The position numbers were made by a program, and so were the translations under genes. Below the pieces are notes generated by a model. It made no database searches, was not told where the DNA came from, and saw nothing but the letters and a program-made list of their open reading frames with translations. A stretch of DNA of 17,768 nucleotides from Chthoniobacterales bacterium (GTDB lineage Bacteria > Verrucomicrobiota > Verrucomicrobiia > Chthoniobacterales > UBA10450): NCBI GenBank assembly GCA_013695925.1, contig JACCZO010000406.1, positions 1 to 17,768 of the forward strand. Direction: 5' to 3'. Below, in pieces: positions 7,248 to 14,885 of the stretch (positions are counted from its first letter, which is position 1; every line of letters starts with the position of its first letter).

Positions 7248-8336
7248 ATGGTCGCGCTCAAAGGAGAATCGCTCGAGGAAAAAATCCTCGCCGGCGGGCG
7301 CATTTCCGCCGCGGAAGCGCTCGAGATCTATCCCTGGCCGTTGGCCGAATTAGGCATGCTGGCCGATGCCCGCCGCGACTTGGCGAAGGGCAAAAGTTAC
7401 GATGAGCACGGCCGCGAGATCGTCACCTACATCGTCGATCGCAACATCAATTACACCAACGTCTGTAATGTCTATTGCAAGTTCTGCGCGTTCTATCGCA
7501 CGGAAAAAGACGACGATCATTACGTCCTGACGCGCGAGCAATTCGACCAGAAGCTCGACGAGCTAACGGCCGCGGGCGGCGTGCAAATACTGATGCAGGG
7601 CGGGCATCATCCGAAGCTCGGTTTCGATTGGTACCTCGATCTCCTCCATCACATTCGGGAAAAATATCCGCACGTTAACATCCACGGCTTTAGTCCGCCG
7701 GAGTTCCAACATTTCGCCGAGACGTTCGAGATGCCGCTGCGCGAAGTGATTTCTCGTTTCAAAGAGGCGGGGCTCGGCTCCATCCCCGGCGGCGGGGGCG
7801 AGATCCTGGTTGATTCCGTCCGGCAACGGATCGCGCCCCTCAAATGCAAGAGCGACCAATGGCTCGAGGTGATGCAGATCGCCCACGAGCTCGGCTTGAA
7901 ATCGAGCGCGACGATGATGTTCGGTCACGTCGAGACGATCGAGGATCGCATCCAGCATCTGCAACGTCTGCGCGACCAGCAGGACGCGAGCGGCGGCTTT
8001 ACCGCTTTTATTTGCTGGACCTTCCAGCCGCAACACACCGTCTTGAAAGTCGAACACCCAACCAGTTCGGCGGAGTATCTGCGCACCCAGGCGCTGGCCC
8101 GCATTTTCCTCGATAATATTCCCAACATTCAAAGCTCCTGGGTCACCCAAGGCCCGGAGATCGGCCAGATCGCGCTCAAGTACGGCGCGAACGATTTCGG
8201 GTCCGTCATGATGGAAGAAAATGTCGTGAGCAGCGCCGGCACCAGCTTTCGGCTCGATGCGGAAAAGATCGAGCGACTGATTCGCGCAGCCGGTTACGAG
8301 CCGCGGCGGCGCAACAACTGGTACGAATTAATCTGA
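7248..8336 (+). CDS. mqnC: Cyclic dehypoxanthinyl futalosine synthase (radical SAM, menaquinone biosynthesis)
   Basis: This 362-residue radical SAM enzyme of the futalosine pathway cyclises dehypoxanthine futalosine on the way to menaquinone. The [4Fe-4S] cluster motif is CNVYCKFC (C73, C77, C80; CxxxCxxC), in the typical context RNINYTNVCNVYCKFCAFYR. Other family blocks are GGVQILMQGGHHP, HGFSPPE, GLGSIPGGGGEILVDSVR, MMFGHVET and SSWVTQGPEIGQIALKYGANDFG. MqnE is the close paralogue; the GLGSIPGGGGEIL block and overall length favour MqnC. It implies menaquinone-based respiration. The other mqn genes are not in the window. The ATG at 7248 has no obvious Shine-Dalgarno. Confidence 0.93.
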   Translation: MVALKGESLEEKILAGGRISAAEALEIYPWPLAELGMLADARRDLAKGKSYDEHGREIVTYIVDRNINYTNVCNVYCKFCAFYRTEKDDDHYVLTREQFDQKLDELTAAGGVQILMQGGHHPKLGFDWYLDLLHHIREKYPHVNIHGFSPPEFQHFAETFEMPLREVISRFKEAGLGSIPGGGGEILVDSVRQRIAPLKCKSDQWLEVMQIAHELGLKSSATMMFGHVETIEDRIQHLQRLRDQQDASGGFTAFICWTFQPQHTVLKVEHPTSSAEYLRTQALARIFLDNIPNIQSSWVTQGPEIGQIALKYGANDFGSVMMEENVVSSAGTSFRLDAEKIERLIRAAGYEPRRRNNWYELI

Positions 8337-8429
8337 AATAGTGGGTTTTGACGGTTGCATGCTCTCCCCTGAAGAGCGACGGGCATCCGTGACCCATCGA
8401 TCGATATCGCAAAATCCATCATTCCTGCC

Positions 8430-8460
8430 TTGACGTTGCTCCTCCCATTCCCCATCTAAT
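8430..8460 (+). promoter_or_regulatory. Possible sigma70-type promoter for bamA
   Basis: TTGACG (8430-8435) and TCTAAT (8455-8460, five of six to TATAAT) are spaced 19 nt, slightly long, 45 nt upstream of the bamA ATG. The 169-nt gap after mqnC otherwise holds nothing I recognise. This is suggested by sequence only. Confidence 0.35.
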
Positions 8461-8505
8461 ACGCCTGTTCACCATCGACGGCTCTCTGGGGACCGCTCTC
8501 TTGCT

Positions 8506-10815
8506 ATGAAAAATCTCACTTCGTCTCTCCGCCTTGCCGCGGTTTTCTTCTCGTTAGTCTGGGCTCTTGCCTTGTCGCCCGGGGTGCAGGCCCAGGGTTT
8601 GGAAGGCGCCCCTATCACCTCGATCGAGGTGCGCTACGTCGGGCCGGAGACGGTCGCGAAAGATCGCATCCTGGCCAACATGCGAACCAAAGTCGGCGCC
8701 CCTTATTCGGAGACGACGATCGAGGACGACATCCGGGCCCTCTACGGCACCGGCAAGATCCAGAACGTCCGCATCTTTGGCGAACCCGCCCGCAACGGCG
8801 TGCGCGTGCAGGTCATTCTCGCGACCCGCGCGCTGGTCACTGAGATCGAGATCGACGGCGCGCAAAGCTTCAAGGCGCGGACGCTGCGCGGGAAAATCAA
8901 ATTCAAGGTGCCCGCGCCGGCCGAGGCGGAAAAGCTGGAGGAAGGCCGCCAGAACATCGTCGATTTCTATCAGCGCAAGGGGTTCCCCGGCGTGAACGTG
9001 CAATTGCAACTGGTGACCGATGAGAATCGGGGCACGGCGCGCGCCGTTTACACGATCAACGAAGGCGAGCACGGCGCGGTCCGCGACATCCGATTCGAGG
9101 GCAACACGAAATTCAGCGATCGCGCCCTGCGCAAGCAGATGAAAACCAAGGCGCAAACCCCGATTGCTTTCTTAGATAAATCCGGCCGGCTCGATCAGGC
9201 GCAGCTGCCACAAGACATCGATAGTGTCCGCGAATTTTACCAAAACCACGGATACATCGACGTCACCGTTCCCGAAGTGCGCCAGGAGCGCCTTCCCAAG
9301 GGTGTGCGGATCGTGGTGGTGGTAAACGAAGGTGTCCAGTATCGCGTCGGCAAAGTGGCCTTCCAGGGCCAGGAGGTGGCGAAGGATGCAGGCCTGCGCG
9401 CGCTCATCAAGATGAAGGAGGGCTCGATCTATACGCCCAAGGCATTGAAAGCCGACCTCAAAGCCATCACCGACGGCTATGGTGCGGGCGGCTTTGTCGA
9501 TCTCGACATCTTCCCCCAGGGAACGCCCGCCGGTCCTGGCCTCGTCGATCTCACCTACATTATTAACGAAGGCAGCCGATCCTTCGTCGAGCGGGTCAAC
9601 ATCGCCGGCAACACCCGCACCAAGGACAAAGTGCTGCGGCGCGAAATTTCAATTCTTCCGGGCGACGTTTTCAACACCGTCCGGGTCGAGACGAGCAAGA
9701 GTCGTCTCGAGAACCTCGGTTACTTCGAAAAAGTCGACACTTATCCCGAAGATACCGGAGTGCCCGGACGGAAGGATCTCCTCGTCCAGGTACAGGAAAA
9801 ACGGACCGGAGCGCTCAACTTCGGCGCCGGTTTCAGCACGATCGAGAGCTTGCTCGGTTTTGTCGAGCTCACCCAGGGCAACTTCGATCTGCTCAACTAC
9901 CCCACCTTCACCGGCGCCGGCCAGAAGTTCCGCGCCCGCGCCCAGGTCGGCACCCAGCAGCAGAACTACCTTATCTCCCTCACCGAGCCCTATCTTTTCG
10001 ACCAGCGCCTTTCGCTCGGCGGGGATCTCTTTTATCGCGAGGCGAGCTTCCTCAGTTCTGTCTACCAGCAACGGAACTACGGTTTCCTGCTCGGTCTGCG
10101 CAAGCCGATCAACCCCTTCCTCTCCATCAGCCTCGATTATCGGCTCGAGGAGATCGATATCTTCGACGTCGACCCGCTTTCCTCCTTCCTCATCCAGCAG
10201 GAAGCCGGTAACCGCCTGAAGAGCCAGGTTTCCACCACCATCCTCTGGGATACGCGCGACAGCGTCTTCCTCACCCGGCGCGGGCATCGTGTCATCTTTA
10301 CGCCGCAAATCTCGGGCGGCTTCCTCGGGGGCAATACCCAGAATTACGGATTCGACCTTGAGGCCTCGCAGTATTTTCTCCTCCCCTATGACGTCATCGT
10401 CACCCTCAACGGTGAAATCGCCGGGATCGATGTCTGGGGCAGCGGCGACCGGGTCCCGCTCTTCGATCGTCTCTTCCTCGGCGGTGCGAACGACCTGCGG
10501 GGCTTCAATTTCCGCGATGTCAGCCCGAAGGATGAGAATGGGGAGGCGATCGGCGGTCAGAGTCTCGCCCGTTTCACCGTCGAGGTCACCGTGCCCATCA
10601 TCACCCGAGTCCGCGGCGCCATTTTCTACGACACCGGTTTCGTGAATGCCGGCGCCTTCGATTATGGATTCCATGATCTGGTTTCCGATGTCGGTGTCGG
10701 TCTGCGTCTTGATCTGCCGATCGGTCCGCTCAAGATCGATTACGGCATTCCAATTCAAAAGGGCAACAACAGTGGCGGGGGCAAGATCCAGTTCAGCGTC
10801 GGCTACCAATTTTGA
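8506..10815 (+). CDS. bamA: Outer membrane protein assembly factor BamA (Omp85)
   Basis: 769 residues. It has a signal peptide (VFFSLVWALALSPGVQAQ), then a long periplasmic region of successive POTRA repeats. Examples are ITSIEVRYVGPETV, VTEIEIDGAQSF, VRDIRFEGNTKFSD, YRVGKVAFQGQEV and VERVNIAGNTRTKD, consistent with five POTRA domains. The C-terminal half is the 16-strand Omp85 barrel, with LFLGGANDLRGFNFRDVSP matching the conserved GG..RGF loop, and it ends in a barrel-signal phenylalanine (FSVGYQF). As the central BAM subunit it folds and inserts outer-membrane beta-barrels, and its presence shows the cell is diderm. The gene is followed 58 nt later by ompH, a common pairing in diderms. The start ATG 8506 has no Shine-Dalgarno (CTCTCTTGCT precedes it). 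Confidence 0.96.
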   Translation: MKNLTSSLRLAAVFFSLVWALALSPGVQAQGLEGAPITSIEVRYVGPETVAKDRILANMRTKVGAPYSETTIEDDIRALYGTGKIQNVRIFGEPARNGVRVQVILATRALVTEIEIDGAQSFKARTLRGKIKFKVPAPAEAEKLEEGRQNIVDFYQRKGFPGVNVQLQLVTDENRGTARAVYTINEGEHGAVRDIRFEGNTKFSDRALRKQMKTKAQTPIAFLDKSGRLDQAQLPQDIDSVREFYQNHGYIDVTVPEVRQERLPKGVRIVVVVNEGVQYRVGKVAFQGQEVAKDAGLRALIKMKEGSIYTPKALKADLKAITDGYGAGGFVDLDIFPQGTPAGPGLVDLTYIINEGSRSFVERVNIAGNTRTKDKVLRREISILPGDVFNTVRVETSKSRLENLGYFEKVDTYPEDTGVPGRKDLLVQVQEKRTGALNFGAGFSTIESLLGFVELTQGNFDLLNYPTFTGAGQKFRARAQVGTQQQNYLISLTEPYLFDQRLSLGGDLFYREASFLSSVYQQRNYGFLLGLRKPINPFLSISLDYRLEEIDIFDVDPLSSFLIQQEAGNRLKSQVSTTILWDTRDSVFLTRRGHRVIFTPQISGGFLGGNTQNYGFDLEASQYFLLPYDVIVTLNGEIAGIDVWGSGDRVPLFDRLFLGGANDLRGFNFRDVSPKDENGEAIGGQSLARFTVEVTVPIITRVRGAIFYDTGFVNAGAFDYGFHDLVSDVGVGLRLDLPIGPLKIDYGIPIQKGNNSGGGKIQFSVGYQF

Positions 10816-10873
10816 ACGAAAGGTGGCACTTGCAGTCTAAAGCCATCCCACTTACCAGTCTCACCTTACATTT

Positions 10874-11527
10874 ATGAAAAAGCTTATCCTCGTCGCTCTT
10901 CTTTCCGCTTGCGCGCTCCCCGCTGGGGCCTTTGCGCAGGGCCTGAAGGTGGGCACTATCGACATGAACCGCGCCTTCAAGGAATATAACAAAACCAAGG
11001 ACGCCGAGACCAAAATCAACGACGCCAAGAACAGCGCGAAGAAGGAATATGACGACCGCGCCGATTCCTACAAGAAGGCGCTCGACGAGATCAACAAGCT
11101 CAATCAACAACTCGAAGCCCCGGCCCTGAGCGCAGATGCCAAGACGCAGAAGGCCAAAGAGCGCGACGAAAAGATCGCCAGCATCAAGAACATGGAGCGC
11201 GAGATAAATGAATTCCGCCAAACTCGCGAGAAGCAGCTCCAGGAGCAGGCCGTGCGGATGCGCGACGGGATCGTCAAGGAAATCACCGATGTCGTCATGA
11301 CGAAGGTGAAGGCGGCCAACATGGACCTCGTTTTCGACAGCTCAGGCGTGAGCCTCAATGGCGTTTCGACGGTCATGTTTGCCCGGCCCGACATGGATTT
11401 CACGACCGACGTGGTCACGCAGCTAAACAAGAACGCGCCCGCCGCTGCGGCCACGCCCGCCGCTGCGGCCACTTCTGCCCCGAAGGCAGCCGCCAGCCCG
11501 GCAGCCGCCAGCCCGAAGAAGCCCTAA
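10874..11527 (+). CDS. ompH: OmpH/Skp-family periplasmic chaperone with Ala/Pro-rich tail
   Basis: 217 residues. It has a signal peptide (MKKLILVALLSACALPAGAFAQ), then LKVGTIDMNRAFKEYNKTK, the conserved start of Skp/OmpH proteins. A long charged coiled coil follows (about 40-125), then VVMTKVKAANMDLVFDSSGVSLNG, typical of the trimerisation body. Skp holds unfolded outer-membrane proteins in the periplasm for BamA, and the adjacent bamA fits this. The last roughly 35 residues are a low-complexity Ala/Pro/Lys tail built from short DNA repeats. The stop TAA falls in a CCTAACG core (11523-11529) and a strong intrinsic terminator follows. There is no Shine-Dalgarno before ATG 10874. Confidence 0.92.
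   Translation: MKKLILVALLSACALPAGAFAQGLKVGTIDMNRAFKEYNKTKDAETKINDAKNSAKKEYDDRADSYKKALDEINKLNQQLEAPALSADAKTQKAKERDEKIASIKNMEREINEFRQTREKQLQEQAVRMRDGIVKEITDVVMTKVKAANMDLVFDSSGVSLNGVSTVMFARPDMDFTTDVVTQLNKNAPAAAATPAAAATSAPKAAASPAAASPKKP
11436..11515 (+). repeat. Short tandem repeats encoding the OmpH tail
   Basis: CGCCCGCCGCTGCGGCCA is repeated exactly twice (11436-11453 and 11454-11471). A 15-mer GCAGCCGCCAGCCCG follows, also twice (11486-11500 and 11501-11515). Both encode Ala/Pro-rich segments in frame, so copy changes would lengthen or shorten the tail without breaking the frame. Confidence 0.85.
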
Positions 11528-11549
11528 CGCTGGACCTAAATTTCCCGGG

Positions 11550-11580
11550 AAAACGCACGCCTGCCGGCGTGCGTTTTTTT
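11550..11580 (+). terminator. Intrinsic terminator after ompH
   Basis: The stem ACGCACGCC (11553-11561) pairs perfectly with GGCGTGCGT (11566-11574) over the loop TGCC, preceded by A's and followed by a run of T's. It closes the bamA-ompH unit 22 nt after the stop. Confidence 0.92.
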
Positions 11581-11669
11581 GTGTTCCTGCTTTCCTGAGC
11601 CGAGCCCCGGGAGCTCAGTCCCAGCGCCTGCAAGTTGCAACTGCCCAGCCGACAGAGGACGTTTGACCG

Positions 11670-12485
11670 GTGGGCTTGGGATGGACGATCGCGATTTTGT
11701 TGGGCGCAAGTGTGCTCCAGCTCAGCGCTGCCGGGACGACGCCGGACTGGGAGAAAACCATCACCACTCTCCCCCGGGGAAATTTTCCCAACCCCCGGCC
11801 GCTCGTTGCGACCTACAATTTCGGCTGGAACGATCTGGTCGCGGCCACCGGTGAAATCCGCCTCGATAAAAGCGGCGACCGCCTCCAGCTTCAGGGCACC
11901 GGAGGGACTATCGGTGTGGTGCGCGCTTTGTGGAAATTTGACACCCACCACCGCTCCCTGGCCGATGCCACCACTTTGCGCCCGATCTCGATGCATCAGG
12001 TCGATGACGTCCGAGGCAAAACCGCGACAACCGACATCACTTTCAGTCACGACTCGCTCGAGCGGATCCGCACCGACACGAAATCGAATAAGATTCCCAA
12101 ACCGAAAACCTTTTCCTTCGACGGCGGCATCTTCGACATGCATTCCGCGCTGCTCTACCTGCGCAGCCAGCCGCTGCGCGAAGGCGATGTTTACCGGCTC
12201 GTCGTTTATCCCGCCACCACCGCTTACCTCACCACCCTCACCGTTGCGGGCCGCGAGACGACCACCGTCGGGGCCGGCACTTATCCGGCGATCAAGATTG
12301 ATGTGCGGCTAAACAAGATCGGGAAGAAACGTGCGCTCGAGCCGCACAAGAAATTCCGGCGCGCCAGCGTCTGGGTTTCCGACGATCACTACCGGCTTTT
12401 GCTCCGCGTCGAGGCGAGCATTTTTGTCGGCAAAGTCTTCACCGAACTGCAATCGGTCCGTTTTCCCGACGCTGCCGAGCGCTAG
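11670..12485 (+). CDS. Exported DUF3108-type protein
   Basis: 271 residues from GTG 11670. An in-frame TGA at 11664-11666 makes this the earliest possible start, and AGAGGA at 11654-11659 is a usable Shine-Dalgarno 10 nt upstream. A hydrophobic N-terminus (WTIAILLGASVLQLSAA) predicts export. The body resembles DUF3108 proteins: LVATYNFGWNDLVAATGEIRL, a central FDGGIFDMHSALLYLR (typically where these proteins have a 'D..S..Y..R' block), LVVYPATTAYLTTLTVAGRETTTVGAGTYPAIK, and a C-terminal VWVSDDHYRLLLRVEASIFVGKVFTEL. The biochemical role of the family is unknown; members are small beta-rich periplasmic or envelope proteins. It sits after the ompH terminator, so probably has its own promoter, and ends 15 nt from the convergent peptidoglycan-binding gene. 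Confidence 0.75.
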   Translation: MGLGWTIAILLGASVLQLSAAGTTPDWEKTITTLPRGNFPNPRPLVATYNFGWNDLVAATGEIRLDKSGDRLQLQGTGGTIGVVRALWKFDTHHRSLADATTLRPISMHQVDDVRGKTATTDITFSHDSLERIRTDTKSNKIPKPKTFSFDGGIFDMHSALLYLRSQPLREGDVYRLVVYPATTAYLTTLTVAGRETTTVGAGTYPAIKIDVRLNKIGKKRALEPHKKFRRASVWVSDDHYRLLLRVEASIFVGKVFTELQSVRFPDAAER

Positions 12486-12500
12486 CTCGGGCTGCCCCGC

Positions 12501-13250
12501 CTAACGCTCGGGCACGTACTCGCCGCGGTAGACCGGCCGGCGTAAAATCTGTCGCGGCGGCAGGCGCCGGCTCGGGGCGTGCTGGCCCGGCAACAACCCC
12601 AGCGAGGCCAGCGTCGGCATGTTGAGACGCCCATCCGGGACGAGCCCGCGCCGGGCCTGGAAGCCGCGCACTGCGGCGGCCGTGCCGGGACCAAACTCAC
12701 CATCGATCCCGCTCCGGTAAAAGCCGTAACGGGCGAGAAGCGTCTGCGCGCCAACGATGACGTGACGCTGCAGATCGGGCGGCGCCATTTCGTAAGGAGT
12801 CCCGACAAACACACCGCTCACCGTCGACCGCGACTCATTAAATGCCGGGCCCGGACCATAAACGCGACCGGGCGAGCGGGGCGCGGAATACTGCGCCGGC
12901 GGTTGCGACGGCGAAATCTCCGCTGATTGCGTGGGTGGCTCGTCCTCGTCGGTTTCTTCCTCCGGCGGCGCGGCCGGTTGCGGCGGCGCTTTCGACTGTC
13001 TCCGACCCGATCCCACGCCTAACGAGCGCAAAGTCTCGGCATCGATCTCGCCCGTGATCTGCAGCCCGTTCCGAATCTGATAGCGCCGGATCGCCGCGGT
13101 GGTGTCCGTATTTTTTTCTCCGGTCACATCGCCATAATAAAATCCCTGGTCCTTCAGCGCCTCCTGCACCGCCGAGGTGGTTTGGTCGGCCCGCAGCCAT
13201 CCGGCGCCAGCCAAAAGTAAAATGACGAACAACAGGCAGCTTCGCTTCAT
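12501..13250 (-). CDS. Exported protein with two peptidoglycan-binding (PG_binding_1) repeats
   Basis: 249 residues with a signal peptide (MKRSCLLFVILLLAGAGWLRA). The first PG_binding_1 repeat is at about 25-76 (VQEALKDQGFYYGDVTGEKN to IRRYQIRNGLQITGEIDAETLRSLG). A Pro/Glu-rich linker (about 80-135) follows, then a second repeat at about 165-217 (LLARYGFYRSGIDGEFGPGT to VRGFQARRGLVPDGRLNMPTLASLG). A basic tail ends in EYVPER. No catalytic domain is visible, so it likely tethers to or senses cell wall. It lies 29 nt after the amidase stop, on the same strand, and is the last gene of the run that begins with ubact. It contains two CGTTAGGC motifs (12499-12506 on the stop, 13017-13024 internal). 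The upstream sequence GCCACC offers no Shine-Dalgarno. Confidence 0.85.
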   Translation of the reverse strand: MKRSCLLFVILLLAGAGWLRADQTTSAVQEALKDQGFYYGDVTGEKNTDTTAAIRRYQIRNGLQITGEIDAETLRSLGVGSGRRQSKAPPQPAAPPEEETDEDEPPTQSAEISPSQPPAQYSAPRSPGRVYGPGPAFNESRSTVSGVFVGTPYEMAPPDLQRHVIVGAQTLLARYGFYRSGIDGEFGPGTAAAVRGFQARRGLVPDGRLNMPTLASLGLLPGQHAPSRRLPPRQILRRPVYRGEYVPER

Positions 13251-13279
13251 GGTGGCATTCGACGCTTCGCTTTTTCCGG

Positions 13280-14056
13280 TTATTCAGTGTGCGCCGTCGC
13301 GAGGGCGAGCGAGGGTTCGCTCGCGTGGTTCGTTTCACGGTAGCGCCGCACTCCATCGTTGATGGCGAGCGCAATCTGCTGCCGATACTCGGTCGTGGCC
13401 AGCTTCATAACGTCCGTTTTGTTGTTGATGAATCCCCCCTCCACCAAGGCGGCCGGATGGCGGACATTGGCAATGACGTAAAATTGCTCCGATTTGGTCC
13501 CGCGATCGACCGCGCGCGTCCGCCCGACCAGCTCCGCCTGAATGCAACTCGCCAGGCTTTCGCTTTTGCTCGCCAGCACCCCGTTGTCGGCGTGTTGCAG
13601 GAAAGGCAGCCAGGAAAAGAACCGCGAGCCCCCGGAAGACTTATGGAGCGCGTAATAGGTCTCGACGCCGGAGGCCGCGGCGCGCTCGCCATCGTTAAAG
13701 TGAATGCTGATGAAGAGGGAATCGTCCTGCTGATTCCCGACCGCGGCCCGCTCCGCGAGCGAAAGGTAACGATCGCTGTCCCGTGTCAGCACCGTGGAAT
13801 AGCCGGCCGCACGCAGAAGCAGCTCCGCGCGTTGTGCGACATCCAGGGTGAGATCTTTTTCCAAAACCGCTCCGCACATCGCGCCCGAATCCTGCCCGCC
13901 GTGTCCCGCGTCCAGGACCACCACCGGCAACGACTGGCCCCGGCCCAGGGGCGGGCGCGGCGCGGTCGCCGGGTTCATTGGCACGGGCAGGCTGACGAAC
14001 CAGACGAAGGAGATCGTCAGGCAAACCAACCCGAGCCAGGCGAGGACGCGCCGCAT
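13280..14056 (-). CDS. N-acetylmuramoyl-L-alanine amidase (Amidase_3), membrane-anchored or exported
   Basis: 258 residues from ATG 14056, preceded by AAAGGA at a good distance, the clearest Shine-Dalgarno in the window. A longer frame upstream has no such site. The N-terminus has a hydrophobic segment (LAWLGLVCLTISFVWFVSL) that exports or anchors the enzyme. The catalytic domain of zinc amidases that cleave the MurNAc-L-Ala bond is complete: VVLDAGHGGQDSG (His52), EKDLTLD (Glu66), LFISIHFND (His119) and ALVEGGFINN (Glu206). An insert around 140-165 (SSGGSRFFSWLPFLQH) is shared by many Amidase_3 proteins. It starts 49 nt after the prcA stop and ends 29 nt before the peptidoglycan-binding gene, so co-transcription with the proteasome genes is plausible but not shown. 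Confidence 0.9.
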   Translation of the reverse strand: MRRVLAWLGLVCLTISFVWFVSLPVPMNPATAPRPPLGRGQSLPVVVLDAGHGGQDSGAMCGAVLEKDLTLDVAQRAELLLRAAGYSTVLTRDSDRYLSLAERAAVGNQQDDSLFISIHFNDGERAAASGVETYYALHKSSGGSRFFSWLPFLQHADNGVLASKSESLASCIQAELVGRTRAVDRGTKSEQFYVIANVRHPAALVEGGFINNKTDVMKLATTEYRQQIALAINDGVRRYRETNHASEPSLALATAHTE

Positions 14057-14105
14057 AAAATCCTTTTTACCTGCGCAACGCCCAGCGAGCAAGCGGCCCA
14101 ATTCG

Positions 14106-14885
14106 TTAGGCGGCGGCCAGCTCTTTTAATTCGTCGCCGGTAAGCGCGCGGTAACGAATCCCACCCGGTCCGCTGCGCTCCAGGACGCCGGCCTCGACGG
14201 TCGCGCTCTTCAATTCCTCCACCCGACGTTGCCGCAAAGTCTCCGCGGAAGGTATTCCGCTTTCCCCCTCTTCCGTCGCCGGCATGCTTCCCACGCTCCA
14301 GGCATCGAGCGCCAGTTTCATCGCGCGGTTCAGCGTGCAAGCCGGATCGTGATCGCGCCGGAGAAGGTCTTCCATCAAAGCGGCCGCGCCCGGCGTCCCC
14401 GCGATCGCGCTGAAACGCGGCGGGTTCGAATCGGCGGCCGGGCCATTGGCCACGATTGCGCCGTCGTACTCGACCCGCAAAAAGAGATCATCTTCCGGCG
14501 TTGCACCAACTTCCGCAAAAATCATCCGCGCCAGATATGGTGCGCCGTAAACCTGTTCGAAAGCCGTTTTCAAAAGCGGGCTCAAGGAATAAAAGGCCAG
14601 ACGACGCAGCGATACATCCGCTGCCGAACGGGTGAAACCCTCCGTGCTCGCCAGCTCGATCGCCGCCATCCGCAACCGCTCGATGTCGCCCGGGTGACCA
14701 ATCGCTCCGAGCGCGATCCGGTCGTAAATCTCGAAAAGTTTTTGCCGCGCCCGACCGACGGTGACGAACAAAATTCCATCCCGATAACTCAACGCCGCAA
14801 TCGGACTGCCTGGCGCCAGTTGCGTCTCAATATATTCGCGCCGATTCGCAATCGCTTCGACCCAACGATACGGCTCTTCGATCAT
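14106..14885 (-). CDS. prcA: Bacterial 20S proteasome alpha subunit
   Basis: 259 residues. Alpha subunits form the outer heptameric rings and gate of the 20S core. The sequence follows the actinobacterial PrcA pattern: EEPYRWVEAIANRREYIE (N-terminal helix), PIAALSYRDGILFVTV, KLFEIYDRIALGAIGHPGDI, LRMAAIELASTEGF, LLKTAFEQVYGAPYLARMIFAEVG and ALMEDLL...LNRAMKLALDAW. It lacks the N-terminal Thr and active-site Lys of beta subunits. The C-terminal segment about 205-259 (VEELKSATVEAGVLERSG to YRALTGDELKELAAA) matches the PrcA tail strand. Its ATG overlaps the prcB stop in ATGA, so translation is probably coupled. The stop TAA lies inside CGTTAGGC (14104-14111). No dedicated Shine-Dalgarno is visible. 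Peptides enter through a ring ATPase (Mpa/ARC) encoded elsewhere. Confidence 0.9.
   Translation of the reverse strand: MIEEPYRWVEAIANRREYIETQLAPGSPIAALSYRDGILFVTVGRARQKLFEIYDRIALGAIGHPGDIERLRMAAIELASTEGFTRSAADVSLRRLAFYSLSPLLKTAFEQVYGAPYLARMIFAEVGATPEDDLFLRVEYDGAIVANGPAADSNPPRFSAIAGTPGAAALMEDLLRRDHDPACTLNRAMKLALDAWSVGSMPATEEGESGIPSAETLRQRRVEELKSATVEAGVLERSGPGGIRYRALTGDELKELAAA

Noticed and set aside
9649..10809. 386-residue open frame on the minus strand opposite bamA
   Set aside because: It is highly acidic antisense of the BamA barrel region with no start signal or family match.
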